DNA of 64,000 bases. Origin: an uncultured Oscillibacter sp. (GTDB lineage: Bacteria > Bacillota > Clostridia > Oscillospirales > Oscillospiraceae). Positions within the stretch are counted from its first letter, which is position 1. Every line of letters starts with the position of its first letter. Positions 1 through 8,029 of the stretch are shown piece by piece. The notes below the pieces were generated by a model. That model was not told the DNA's origin. It made no database searches and saw nothing but the letters and a program-made list of their open reading frames with translations. The translations under genes and the position numbers were made by a program. The DNA is taken from positions 62,001 through 126,000 of the forward strand of contig CAJTMG010000001.1 in the NCBI GenBank assembly GCA_910577405.1, written 5' to 3'.

Positions 1-594
1 GCCCTCCAAAAGCCCTGAGAGGTCCGCTGAAACGTTGGGGTTCTTTGCCAGCACCGCCGCCGCTGATTCCAGAAACGGACTGCCGTAATGACACATCACA
101 AACTCCGTCCCCGGATGGTCTGCCGCCGCGTCGTCCAGGGCCAGAGGGTGACAATACTTGAGCTGTGCTTCCGGAAAGGCCGTCAGTCCCATATGCACCG
201 CCACCGGCTTGCCATATCCTGCCGCCAGCTCGTAGATCGGGCCATACATCGGGTCTGTCAGCCAGATGCGGTTATAGCCCGGGTACAGCTTGACCCCGCA
301 GCACTCACGGCGTTTCAGATTCGCTTCCACCAGCTCCGCAAGGTCCGGGACCGCCCCGCCCTCCGATGTCAGAAGACTGCTGTCCAGGCCAATGCAGTAA
401 TGGAACAGATCCGGCGGGTACGCGTGAAAGCTGGGGTCAAGGCTCGCGTTGCCCATCACGATCCCGTGCGTGATTCCCAGTTCCCCCCAGACCTGACGGA
501 GATGCGCCGCGCTGTTCTCATGGCCTGCCGCCCGCGCCGCTTCATCCCCGGAGGGCGGCCGGAACAGATGCAGATGGGCGTCAATGATCTTCAT
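1..594 (-). CDS. Amidohydrolase (TIM-barrel, Amidohydro_2-like), 3' part missing
   Basis: The first 198 codons are present and the gene runs off the left edge. The product begins MKIIDAHLHLF, giving the HxH metal-binding pair (His7, His9) of metal-dependent TIM-barrel hydrolases (COG2159-type). Further motifs are GVKLYPGYN near residue 108 and VMCHYGSP near residue 172, the strand-end His regions of this family. The start is an ATG preceded by AAGGAG. Substrate is unknown: these enzymes hydrolyse or decarboxylate small cyclic or aromatic acids and lactones. It has its own strong promoter and is divergent from iorA. Confidence 0.85.
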   Translation of the reverse strand, partial: MKIIDAHLHLFRPPSGDEAARAAGHENSAAHLRQVWGELGITHGIVMGNASLDPSFHAYPPDLFHYCIGLDSSLLTSEGGAVPDLAELVEANLKRRECCGVKLYPGYNRIWLTDPMYGPIYELAAGYGKPVAVHMGLTAFPEAQLKYCHPLALDDAAADHPGTEFVMCHYGSPFLESAAAVLAKNPNVSADLSGLLEG

Positions 595-629
595 GGTTCC
601 GCTCCTTATCGTTCGGTTTTTGGGATTTT

Positions 630-658
630 ATCATACCATATCCTGTAGACGCTGGCAA
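630..658 (-). promoter_or_regulatory. Sigma-A promoter of the amidohydrolase gene
   Basis: On the minus strand, TTGCCA (653-658) is followed by a 17-nt spacer and TATGAT (630-635), about 36 nt upstream of the start codon. Confidence 0.7.
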
Positions 659-737
659 GGCTCTCTTTCAGAACGCAATGATTGCAGAAATCAAAGACCG
701 CGCCCAAAAATCCCCGCCTCTTTTTTTCTCTGCCCTA

Positions 738-766
738 TTCCACTTCTTTGTGAAATGTGCTACAAT
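738..766 (+). promoter_or_regulatory. Possible promoter of the ior operon
   Basis: TTCCAC (738-743), 17-nt spacer, TACAAT (761-766). The -10 is good and the -35 is weak. It lies 84 nt upstream of iorA. The rest of 595-850 shows only the divergent promoter and a weak hairpin. Confidence 0.4.
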
Positions 767-850
767 GAGGAACGAACGACCGCCGCTCTTTTTTGGGAGT
801 CCATGAAGAACTGCGGCTGAATGCTGTAAAGAGAAGAGGGTGAACATTTC

Positions 851-2734
851 ATGGAATGGACCATGACAGCCAACGCGCCAGGTCAAGTGTGTCTCATGCA
901 GGGCAATGAGGCCATTGTGCGGGGGGCAGTGGAGGCCGGAATCAATTTCGCCGCGTCCTACCCAGGGTCTCCGTCTTCCCAGATTCTCGGTATGCTGGGC
1001 AAGATCGCCGGAGAACGGAATTTCTACGCGGAATGGTCGACAAACGAGGTCTGCGCGCTGCAAGCCTGTATCGGCGCGTCTTTGGCAAACGGCCGGGCGC
1101 TCTGCGTTGTGAAACAGAACGGCCTGCTCTGTACCGCCGACGCCCTGCACTGCGCCGCCCAGCATGGGGTCAAGGGCGGTCTGGTGATTGTAACCAGCGA
1201 CGACCCCAGCGCCCATTCTTCCACCAACGAGTTCGATTCCCGCTGGCAGGCTATGTCCGCCGGAGTCGCCCTGCTGGAACCAACTGCCATGCAGGAAGCC
1301 AAGGATATGGTGCCCTACGCCTTCGATCTCTCGGAGAAAACCGGGCAGATTGTCATCCTTCGCCTGACGACACGGGTCTGCCATGGCCGGGGCAACGTGG
1401 TCCTGGGTCCCCTGCCGGACGCGCCCCATCCCCTGGAGAAGGTCCGGGAGTGGGACAGAATGGTCTGCGTGGCCTATATGCACGGCCCGGCTCTGGAAAA
1501 GCTGGAAAAGCTGCGGGAGGCTTTCTGTGAGAGTACATACAACCACTATCAGGGACCGAAAAAGGCCCAGACCCTGATTGTTGCGGGCGGCACCGGCAGG
1601 CTGTACGGTCAGGAGGCGGTGGAGCGTCTGGGCGTGGAGGACCGGGTGGGTCTGCTGAGCCTGGGCACCCTCTGGCCTCTGCCGGAAGATTTTATCCTGC
1701 CCTACCTCCGGAACGCTGGGGAAGTCCTGATTCTTGAAGAAGTTGACCCCTTCCTGGAGCAGGCGTTGGAAGCCCTGGCGGGGAAACACGGACTGCAAAT
1801 CATCTTCCGGGGACGTTCCGACGGCGCGCTGCCTAAAATCGGCGAGCTGGACCCCGATAACGTTGAAAAGGCCATCTCTATCCTGACGGACGCGCCTTTG
1901 CCGGAAAAGCAGTCGTCCGCAAATTTGGACCTGCCTGTCAGAGAAATGACCTTCTGCGCCGGATGCCCTCACCGCGCCACCTTCTTCCTGCTGAAAAAGG
2001 CCCTGCGGCAGGAGAAAAATCCCGGCGTGGTTGTGGGCGATATCGGCTGCTATTTCATGGCCGGACAGTCCGCGGGGCAGTACGGCTTCCAGGTCTGCAA
2101 CTGCATGGGCTCCGGCGTCAATATTGCCGAGGGCCTGGGACAGCTGACCAATTACGGCCTGGAGCAGAAGGTGGTCACCATGTGCGGCGATTCTACCTTC
2201 TTCCACACCATTCTGCCGGGAATCGTCAACGCCACTTATCAGAATGCCAATATGCTGATGATCGTGCTGGACAACTCCGCTACCGCTATGACCGGCTTCC
2301 AGCCCCATCCCGGCACCGGCCTGACCGCTATGGGAGACAGCGTGCCCGCTATGAATATTCAGCGGATTCTGGAGGCTATCGGCTGTAAAGTCGAAGTCGC
2401 GGACCCCTTCCAGCCTGCGGAAACGGAACAGGTCCTTTGTCGGCTGCTGAAAAAATCCGGTATGAATGTTTTGATTATGCGTCAGCCCTGCGCCACCCTC
2501 AAGGCCAAGGAGCGGAAAAAACCGGTGAAGGTCTGGGTGGATCAGAGCAAGTGCATCGGCGACGGCTGCGGGTGCGACAAGTATTGCAGCCGTGTCTGGG
2601 GCTGCCCGGGCAATACCTGGGACTTTACCAACAACAAGGCGCGGATTGACCCGGTGACCTGCGTTGGCTGCGGCGTCTGCGCGAAGCTCTGCCCCGGCGG
2701 AGCAATTCAGGTGGAAGGCGGTGAGGAAGCGTGA
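851..2734 (+). CDS. iorA: Indolepyruvate:ferredoxin oxidoreductase, alpha subunit
   Basis: 627 aa, the normal length for IorA. With IorB it oxidatively decarboxylates aryl-pyruvates, made by transamination of Trp, Tyr and Phe, to aryl-acetyl-CoA and reduces ferredoxin in the cytoplasm. The N-terminal half has the pyrimidine-binding TPP domain (GNEAIVRGAVEAGI, YPGSPSS). The C-terminal half has the TPP-pyrophosphate domain (FCAGCPHRATFFLL, GDIGCYF, GDSTFFHT with DNSATAMTG). The last 60 residues form a ferredoxin-like module with two 4Fe-4S Cys sets (CIGDGCGCDKYC and CVGCGVCAKLC). The start ATG follows GAGGGTGA. It overlaps iorB by four bases (GTGA), so translation is coupled. Confidence 0.96.
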   Translation: MEWTMTANAPGQVCLMQGNEAIVRGAVEAGINFAASYPGSPSSQILGMLGKIAGERNFYAEWSTNEVCALQACIGASLANGRALCVVKQNGLLCTADALHCAAQHGVKGGLVIVTSDDPSAHSSTNEFDSRWQAMSAGVALLEPTAMQEAKDMVPYAFDLSEKTGQIVILRLTTRVCHGRGNVVLGPLPDAPHPLEKVREWDRMVCVAYMHGPALEKLEKLREAFCESTYNHYQGPKKAQTLIVAGGTGRLYGQEAVERLGVEDRVGLLSLGTLWPLPEDFILPYLRNAGEVLILEEVDPFLEQALEALAGKHGLQIIFRGRSDGALPKIGELDPDNVEKAISILTDAPLPEKQSSANLDLPVREMTFCAGCPHRATFFLLKKALRQEKNPGVVVGDIGCYFMAGQSAGQYGFQVCNCMGSGVNIAEGLGQLTNYGLEQKVVTMCGDSTFFHTILPGIVNATYQNANMLMIVLDNSATAMTGFQPHPGTGLTAMGDSVPAMNIQRILEAIGCKVEVADPFQPAETEQVLCRLLKKSGMNVLIMRQPCATLKAKERKKPVKVWVDQSKCIGDGCGCDKYCSRVWGCPGNTWDFTNNKARIDPVTCVGCGVCAKLCPGGAIQVEGGEEA

Positions 2735-3360
2735 GCAGCTTGAAATATGATCCTCTGAACATCGTGGTCTGCGGTATCGGCGGTCAGGGCAACGTGCTGG
2801 CGGCAGAGGTCCTGGGCAGCGCCATGGTAGACCGCGGGTGCCGGGTGGCCGTTGGGGAGACTTACGGTGCGTCCCAGCGCGGCGGGTCCGTTATGAGTCA
2901 TGTGCGGGTCTCTGAACGGCGGGACCCCAGCGTGCTGATTCCCTCCGGCGAGGCGCATATTGTCATTGGGTTCGAGCCGCTGGAGACGCTGCGGATTGCC
3001 CAGAAGTACGCCGGGGCCAATACGGTGATTGTCTACGACCCCCGGCCTGTGTATCCTCTGGGCGTTTTGCAGGGCGTGCAGACATACCCGGATCTGGACG
3101 AGCTGGCGGCGGAAATCCAGCGGCTTTCGGCGATGGCCCTGGCGATTCCCGCGGCGGACATTGCCATGGAAGCCGGTGACTCCAGGGCGGCCAATATTGC
3201 CCTTCTGGGAGCGTTCAGCCAGATGCCGGGCGCGCCGCTGAGCCGGGAAGATCTGGAGCATATTCTGGAAAAGCGGTTCAAGGGCCAGGTGCTGGAGCTG
3301 AACCGGCGGGCCTTTGCCATGGGCTGCGAGGCGGCGGCGGAGAAAGGCGGTGCGCTGTGA
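2731..3360 (+). CDS. iorB: Indolepyruvate:ferredoxin oxidoreductase, beta subunit
   Basis: 209 aa. This is the gamma-type domain of 2-oxoacid:ferredoxin oxidoreductases, recognised by NIVVCGIGGQGNVLAAEVLG at the N-terminus and GETYGASQRGGSVMSHVR. It forms the IorAB enzyme with the preceding gene. The GTG start is inside the stop of iorA, with GAGGAAG upstream. The next small gene overlaps its stop codon, so the three genes are one translationally coupled unit. Confidence 0.95.
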   Translation: MSSLKYDPLNIVVCGIGGQGNVLAAEVLGSAMVDRGCRVAVGETYGASQRGGSVMSHVRVSERRDPSVLIPSGEAHIVIGFEPLETLRIAQKYAGANTVIVYDPRPVYPLGVLQGVQTYPDLDELAAEIQRLSAMALAIPAADIAMEAGDSRAANIALLGAFSQMPGAPLSREDLEHILEKRFKGQVLELNRRAFAMGCEAAAEKGGAL

Positions 3361-3617
3361 TGGACCTCATTCGTGTCTGCATTTATCATCCGGAGAACAA
3401 AACGGAGCTGACGCTGGAACTGCCCAGAGAGACCCGGTTTGCCGATCTGACGCCGCTGCTCCGGGAAAAGGCGTTTGTGGACGGGCGGAAAGCCGGATGG
3501 CGCTATGTTTATCAGGAGCACCTGTGCGGTCTGACCCATACCCTGGGCGACTATATTCCTGAGGGCGGGTCGGAAATCCGGCTGCAGCTCTTTGGATTCT
3601 CCCAGGTGCTGGTATAA
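3360..3617 (+). CDS. Small beta-grasp (ubiquitin-like) protein of unknown function
   Basis: 85 aa from the ATG at 3360; an in-frame GTG at 3357 is an alternative. The ATG shares its first base with the stop of iorB. The pattern is strand, strand, helix, strand: IRVCIYHPENKTELTLEL, then a charged helix near residues 25-40, then IRLQLFGFSQ at the end. This resembles small beta-grasp proteins of the YukD/EsaB kind, an assignment by pattern only. There are no Cys pairs for a cofactor. Its position between an iron-sulfur oxidoreductase and an FrhB-type protein suggests an accessory or assembly role. No function is known to me. Confidence 0.75.
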   Translation: MDLIRVCIYHPENKTELTLELPRETRFADLTPLLREKAFVDGRKAGWRYVYQEHLCGLTHTLGDYIPEGGSEIRLQLFGFSQVLV

Positions 3618-3631
3618 GGAGGGGTTGACGT

Positions 3632-4738
3632 ATGCTGAGTACGATTGCATTAGACACGCAGGTAATCCAGCCGGGGCTTTGCACGGGCTGCGGAGCCTGT
3701 CAGGGGCTTTGTCCTTACTGGGGTTCTGTGGACGGCCGGACGGTCTGCTTCTTTGACTGCGAACGCCATGACGGACGCTGCCAGCGGTTCTGTCCCAGAA
3801 TGCCCGTTGATCTGGAGGCTTTGCGGAAGCAGTTCTTCCCCTCGGAGGACATTCTGCCGGAAATCGGGCCGTACCGGGGGCTGTACCTCACCCGGGCCGC
3901 TGACGAGAGCATCCGGGCCCACGCGCAGCACGGCGGTACCATGACGGCCCTCGTAGAGCTGGCCATGAAAGAGGGCTTCATTGACGCGGCAGTGCTGACC
4001 CGGTCCCAGGGCGGTCTGGACCCCGAAGGCGTTCTGGCCGCGTCCCCGGAGGAGGTCCGGAGCTGCAAAGGCTCCAGCTTCCAGGTGCCCCCGACGCTGG
4101 CGGTACTCAACCAGGCTTTGAAAGAAGACAGGTACAAGAAAATCGGCGTTGTGGGCACTCCCTGCAAGACGCTGGCGGTGTACAAAATGCGGGCAAATCC
4201 CCTGCCGGACAACGATAACAACGCCCAGAACATCGGGATGGTCTTCGGCCTCTTCTGCGGCTGGGGCCTGGATTGGGACGGCCTCAACAACCTGGCTCTG
4301 TCCCATTGCAACCAGAATATGCTGCGCCATATGGATATTCCTCCCAGCAAGTTCCATTCCCTGGAGCTTACCGAACACGAGAGAACCATATCCGTGAATC
4401 TGGATGAAGTCCTGCCGCTGGTCCGGTCCGGATGCCGGTACTGCGTGGATATGACGGCGGAGTTCGCGGATTTGTCCGTAGGCGGCGCCAGAAGCGCGGA
4501 CGGCTGGGACGTGGACAAGGGCTGGAATCAGGTGATCGTTCGTTCCGAAAAGGGCGAGGCATTGCTGAATCTGGCCCGTGAAAAAGGCGTGCTGGAATTC
4601 AAGGAGGTCCCCGACGGCGGCCTTGCGAAGCTGAAAGGCGCGTCCATGGGCAAGAAGCGGACCGGCGTAGGAAACCTGAAAGCGCTCGGCGGTCTGGGCT
4701 ACCTGGAACCCTCCGCCGCGCTGTTTGAAAATCTGTAA
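3632..4738 (+). CDS. Coenzyme F420 hydrogenase/dehydrogenase beta-subunit family iron-sulfur flavoprotein
   Basis: 368 aa, FrhB family. The N-terminus has a ferredoxin motif CTGCGACQGLCP, followed by further Cys at CFFDCERHDGRCQRFCP. The FrhB core follows, with HGGTMTALVELA near residue 100, GTPCKTLAVYKM near 180 and GCRYCVDMTAEFADLSVGG near 265-285. Members carry FAD and Fe-S and pass electrons between ferredoxin and another carrier. Clostridia generally lack F420, so here it more likely docks with IorAB, which is inference from the operon. AAGGAGG precedes the ATG and the gene ends the operon. Confidence 0.88.
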   Translation: MLSTIALDTQVIQPGLCTGCGACQGLCPYWGSVDGRTVCFFDCERHDGRCQRFCPRMPVDLEALRKQFFPSEDILPEIGPYRGLYLTRAADESIRAHAQHGGTMTALVELAMKEGFIDAAVLTRSQGGLDPEGVLAASPEEVRSCKGSSFQVPPTLAVLNQALKEDRYKKIGVVGTPCKTLAVYKMRANPLPDNDNNAQNIGMVFGLFCGWGLDWDGLNNLALSHCNQNMLRHMDIPPSKFHSLELTEHERTISVNLDEVLPLVRSGCRYCVDMTAEFADLSVGGARSADGWDVDKGWNQVIVRSEKGEALLNLAREKGVLEFKEVPDGGLAKLKGASMGKKRTGVGNLKALGGLGYLEPSAALFENL

Positions 4739-4745
4739 TCTGCAT

Positions 4746-4780
4746 AAAAAGGGCGGACCTCTTCTTTCGGAGGCCCGCCC
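4746..4780. terminator. Bidirectional terminator between the ior operon and flagellin
   Basis: GGGCGGACCTC (4751-4761) pairs with GAGGCCCGCCC (4770-4780), with one mismatch. A run of A on the left side gives the U-tract for the minus-strand flagellin transcript. Confidence 0.75.
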
Positions 4781-4819
4781 AATTCAGTTGATTGAGATTT
4801 TGCGTCAGCGTCCGGGGGA

Positions 4820-7477
4820 TTAGCCCAGCAGCTGGAGCACGCCCTGAGGAACAGCATTCGCCTGAGCCAGCATCGCCTGCGCGGACTGAATCAGAATGTT
4901 GTTCTTCGTGTAGCTCATCATCTCTTCTGCGATATCGGTGTCGCGGATGGTGGACTCGGCGTCCTGGATATTCTCGGCCATCACAGACAGGTTGTTCGCG
5001 GTGTGCTCGAGACGGTTCTGGACAGCGCCCAGGTCGCCGCGAACGCCAGAGACGTAGTTGATCGCGTTCTTGATGATGTCAATGGCCTCGTGAGCGCCTT
5101 CCTGATCGCTGATATCAACCTCAGCAACGGACTTTTCAATATTCTTCGCGTCCGCGGTGCCCTCGTTCAGTATACCCTTGCCCATGGCGTCCACGTGCAT
5201 ATCGCCCACCTTGACGCCCATCTGGTTGAAGCTATCAGAGGTGTCGCCAATCTGGAGGGTCAGAGGATTACCAGCCTCGAGACGCTCAGTCTTGGCAGCG
5301 GTGCCGGAAGAGAAGAGCTTGTTGAACTCTGCCAGGTTGCCCAGGACGTCCTGGCCGTACTTCGTCTGGTCTTCCTGCTCATAGACGCCCAGCTTGCCAC
5401 CGCCGTTGTAACCCAGGTCGAAAGCGCCGGAGGCGGTCTCGTTGGACAGAGCCGCGCCAGCTGCGTCAATGAGACCGGCGTCATTGGCCTCGTAAGCGGA
5501 CAGGTCGATCAGGGTCTCGCCTTCGCCAGCCGTAACGGTGCTGTCAGCGCCCACCTTGAACACGAACTTGCTGTCACCGATTTTGAGAACGCCGCCGTCC
5601 TTGACAATGTTCGCGTCCAGCGTCAGCGTGGTGCTGGCCAGCTGGTCAGCCTTCTCTGCTGTGCCCTCCTGAATGAGAACGGTCTTGGACTCGTACTGAC
5701 CCTTGGGGCCGGTAACACTGGCATCGGGATCTCCGCCGGGGGCGGTAGCGGCGGTATAGGTCAAGCCGGTATCCATAGAAGCACGCGTAAAGTCAGTAGT
5801 AGCGGGAGCAGCGGAAGCGGTGACCGAGCCCAGGACATTGCCGTTTGCGTCCTTGAAGTTAAACGTGGCCGCGGTACCGTTCACAGTTTCATCAGAAGTG
5901 CCGACAACCTGGCCGCCAATCAGCAGCTCCAGCTTGTCATTAGCATTCTTCTGAATCTGAATGCTGCCGTCACCAATACCGGCAACAGCGTCTGCCGCAG
6001 CCTTGATCGCGGCGGTATCCAGATTAGTGGCGTCCAGGGTCTTAGTGGCGACAACAGCATCTGCGCCCACCGTTGTATTGTTCACTGCGGCAGCGGTCAA
6101 AGCAGGTGTATTTGTGCCTGTGCCCTGCGCCAGGGTGAAAGTAGGGGCAACGGCGGCAGCACCCGGGCCGCCGTTACCACCACCGACTGTACCGGCGTTC
6201 TTCGCGGTGAAAACAATATCCGCGCCATCAGCGGTAACATCATAATCAGCGTCAGTCATCTTGCCGGCAAGGAACGCAGCAAACTTGTCAGCGGAGTTCA
6301 CGTCACTGACTTTGACGTCGTTTGCACCGGGTGTGGCAGTGTCGGCAACCACATTGTAGGTGGTGCCACCAATCTGAATTGTGTTGCCCGCTTCCAGCGC
6401 CTGGGTCTCGGAAATGGTAGACTTATAGACAGCCTTCACACCATCGGAGCCGTCCACACCGATGGTGGTGTTGGCAGTGCCCTCGACCTTGGAAGGATCA
6501 CCGGCGGCAAAGGGAGTAGGATTCGTTTCGCCTGCCTTAGTATAGTCGACCTTCACGGTCAAAGCGCCGGATACGGTATCGTCGGCGCCGGTGGGTTCGT
6601 TAATCTGCTCAAACTTCACGGTCTTGCCGTCCGCAGTGGCCTTGAAGTCCTGACCGCCAATGGTGCCGGGGGTGGTGGCCGCGTTAGCCCCATTGAACGC
6701 CTTGGCAATCGCCGCAGCAAGCTTTTCCGTGGTGATGTTGCCGCCCTTCATTTTGAAATCGCCAGTACCAGCATCAAACTCACCGTCCTCGGCAGCGGTA
6801 TCATCGAAGTTGATGGTAATCTTGTCCCCGCCAACAGTAATTTCCATCTTGTCGCCGTCTGCGGCATTGGCGGCCAGGGTGCGGAGATCCAGGGAGAATT
6901 CTGTCTTCTTGGGGTCCGTGCCTTCCTTCTTCAGAACGGTCTTGTCAGCGTCCATATCCACATTGGGCGGGTTAGTATCAGTCCCGGGGATTGTCATCTG
7001 GGTCAGCTTCTCAGCCGCCAGCTCCTTGAGCCGTCCAGTGGTGTTATCGGGGTCCAGGGAGCCGTCCAGCAGCTTGATGCCGTTGAAGTTGGCAGAATCG
7101 GCAATACGGTCGATTTCGGTCTTGAGGGCCTCAACTTCCTTCTGGAGGTTCTTGCGGTCCACGGGATCGTCATAAGTGCCGTTGGCGGACTGAGTGGCCA
7201 GGTAGTCCATACGGTTGAGCATATCCTGGATTTCCTGCATGGCGCCCTCGGCGGTCTTCACGAGGCTGATGCCGTCCTTGACGTTCTTCTGAGCGGCGTT
7301 CAGGCCGGTGATCTGGGCGCGCATCTTTTCGGAAATGGCCAGGCCCGCGGCGTCGTCACCAGCGCGGTTGATCTTGTAGCCGGAGGACAGCTTTTCCAGA
7401 TTCTTCGCCAGGGCGGAAGTATTGGTGTTGTAGTTGCGGTAGGCGTTCATCGCTAAAATATTGTGCTGAATACGCAT
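4820..7477 (-). CDS. hag: Flagellin with a very long variable domain
   Basis: 885 aa, well above the usual 270-500. The N-terminal D0/D1 region (about 1-140) is canonical: MRIQHNILAMNAYRN, LSSGYKINRAGDDAAGLAIS, NFNGIKLLDG. So is the C-terminal D1/D0 region (last 95 residues), with NRLEHTANNLSVMAENIQ and DIAEEMM, ending in VLQLLG. About 640 residues in between form a variable surface region rich in Ala, Thr, Asp and Gly, likely several extracellular domains. The start is the ATG at 7477 with AAGGAG upstream; a longer frame to 7546 has no family support. No other flagellar genes lie in the window. It is a single-gene transcript from a sigma-28 promoter. Confidence 0.95.
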   Translation of the reverse strand: MRIQHNILAMNAYRNYNTNTSALAKNLEKLSSGYKINRAGDDAAGLAISEKMRAQITGLNAAQKNVKDGISLVKTAEGAMQEIQDMLNRMDYLATQSANGTYDDPVDRKNLQKEVEALKTEIDRIADSANFNGIKLLDGSLDPDNTTGRLKELAAEKLTQMTIPGTDTNPPNVDMDADKTVLKKEGTDPKKTEFSLDLRTLAANAADGDKMEITVGGDKITINFDDTAAEDGEFDAGTGDFKMKGGNITTEKLAAAIAKAFNGANAATTPGTIGGQDFKATADGKTVKFEQINEPTGADDTVSGALTVKVDYTKAGETNPTPFAAGDPSKVEGTANTTIGVDGSDGVKAVYKSTISETQALEAGNTIQIGGTTYNVVADTATPGANDVKVSDVNSADKFAAFLAGKMTDADYDVTADGADIVFTAKNAGTVGGGNGGPGAAAVAPTFTLAQGTGTNTPALTAAAVNNTTVGADAVVATKTLDATNLDTAAIKAAADAVAGIGDGSIQIQKNANDKLELLIGGQVVGTSDETVNGTAATFNFKDANGNVLGSVTASAAPATTDFTRASMDTGLTYTAATAPGGDPDASVTGPKGQYESKTVLIQEGTAEKADQLASTTLTLDANIVKDGGVLKIGDSKFVFKVGADSTVTAGEGETLIDLSAYEANDAGLIDAAGAALSNETASGAFDLGYNGGGKLGVYEQEDQTKYGQDVLGNLAEFNKLFSSGTAAKTERLEAGNPLTLQIGDTSDSFNQMGVKVGDMHVDAMGKGILNEGTADAKNIEKSVAEVDISDQEGAHEAIDIIKNAINYVSGVRGDLGAVQNRLEHTANNLSVMAENIQDAESTIRDTDIAEEMMSYTKNNILIQSAQAMLAQANAVPQGVLQLLG

Positions 7478-7483
7478 AATGAA

Positions 7484-7522
7484 TCTCCTTTTCAAATTAC
7501 CCGGACAATTCCTTTCGTCCGG
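7484..7522 (-). promoter_or_regulatory. Hairpin with GGA loop next to the flagellin ribosome-binding site (candidate CsrA site)
   Basis: On the minus strand, CCGGAC and GTCCGG (7501-7522) form a 6-bp stem with loop GAAAGGAATT. About 11 nt downstream the Shine-Dalgarno AAAAGGAG carries a second A(N)GGA. Paired GGA sites, one in a hairpin loop and one over the Shine-Dalgarno, are the arrangement known for CsrA control of Bacillus hag. Confidence 0.5.
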
Positions 7523-7641
7523 TCCGTGAGGTTGACCGCGCCGCACGTCCCCACCAATCTGGCCAGTCTTGACAAGGCCGTCTGGCGCGCCTGGGATATT
7601 TCATCCAGCCCGGAGGCCAGGTGAAACCGATTGCCGGGCAT

Positions 7642-7660
7642 TCCCTCCATCCTTGAGGGA
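7642..7660 (-). promoter_or_regulatory. Hairpin presenting AAGGATG (strong CsrA-consensus loop)
   Basis: On the minus strand TCCCTC pairs with GAGGGA and the 7-nt loop is AAGGATG. With the preceding C this matches the CsrA SELEX core CARGGAUG. It lies in the flagellin leader, about 35 nt after the predicted transcription start. Confidence 0.5.
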
Positions 7661-7700
7661 CAAACGCTTGAAAAACGTCTTCCTAACCCGTACACTAGCA

Positions 7701-7727
7701 TTATCGGCCCGTTTTTATTGAAATTAA
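7701..7727 (-). promoter_or_regulatory. Sigma-28 (SigD) promoter of flagellin
   Basis: On the minus strand TTAA (7724-7727), a 15-nt spacer, then GCCGATAA (7701-7708), against the flagellar consensus TAAA-N15-GCCGATAT. It implies a leader of about 215 nt before the flagellin start. Confidence 0.8.
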
Positions 7728-7760
7728 GACCCTTTTTTCAAAAATTTTTCCAGAGTCATT

Positions 7761-7790
7761 TTCCGCCGCATTCCGCCAAATTCCGTCATC
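7761..7790 (+). repeat. Three 10-bp tandem repeats upstream of the DeoR gene
   Basis: TTCCGCCGCA, TTCCGCCAAA and TTCCGTCATC follow one another in exact 10-bp phase, so the TTCCGYC cores face the same side of the helix. They lie about 110 bp upstream of the DeoR-gene promoter and could be a regulator-binding array. Confidence 0.5.
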
Positions 7791-7793
7791 TCT

Positions 7794-7807
7794 TCAAAGC
7801 GCTTTCC
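7794..7807 (+). promoter_or_regulatory. cre-like catabolite repression operator
   Basis: AAAGCGCTTT at 7796-7805 matches the 10-bp core of the CcpA site TGAAAGCGCTTTCA. It lies upstream of a PTS sugar operon, where such sites are expected. Confidence 0.45.
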
Positions 7808-7898
7808 CTGTCATATAAATAAGGAATCTCTGGAGGGTTTTGTGAAAAATATCCAAAAATAGGCTGGAAAATTTTAAGGGATGGACGACGGAAAAAGA

Positions 7899-7927
7899 TT
7901 GACTTTGAACGAAAATGGCGTTATGAT
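7899..7927 (+). promoter_or_regulatory. Promoter of the hexitol/fructose operon
   Basis: TTGACT (7899-7904), 17-nt spacer, TATGAT (7922-7927), about 100 nt upstream of the DeoR-family gene. Confidence 0.7.
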
Positions 7928-8029
7928 TTATTTGCAGCAAAAAACCAGCCAAATTCATCCATGTTCTGCCGAAATCTTTCAGGATTTTACTGGAAACGCC
8001 GGAGAACACGGGAAAAGGAGGAAACGACG

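Noticed and set aside
668..2308. Long open frame of 546 codons opposite iorA
   Set aside because: It lies fully antisense to a well-recognised gene, has no family features and a His/Gln/Arg-rich composition typical of GC-rich shadow frames.
5003..7456. 817-codon open frame opposite flagellin
   Set aside because: Antisense shadow of the flagellin gene; the length reflects the biased codon use of flagellin.
7492..7701. 69-codon frame in the flagellin leader
   Set aside because: It ends just before flagellin but has no ribosome-binding site at a usable distance, and the same bases form the GGA-loop hairpins. A leader peptide cannot be fully excluded.
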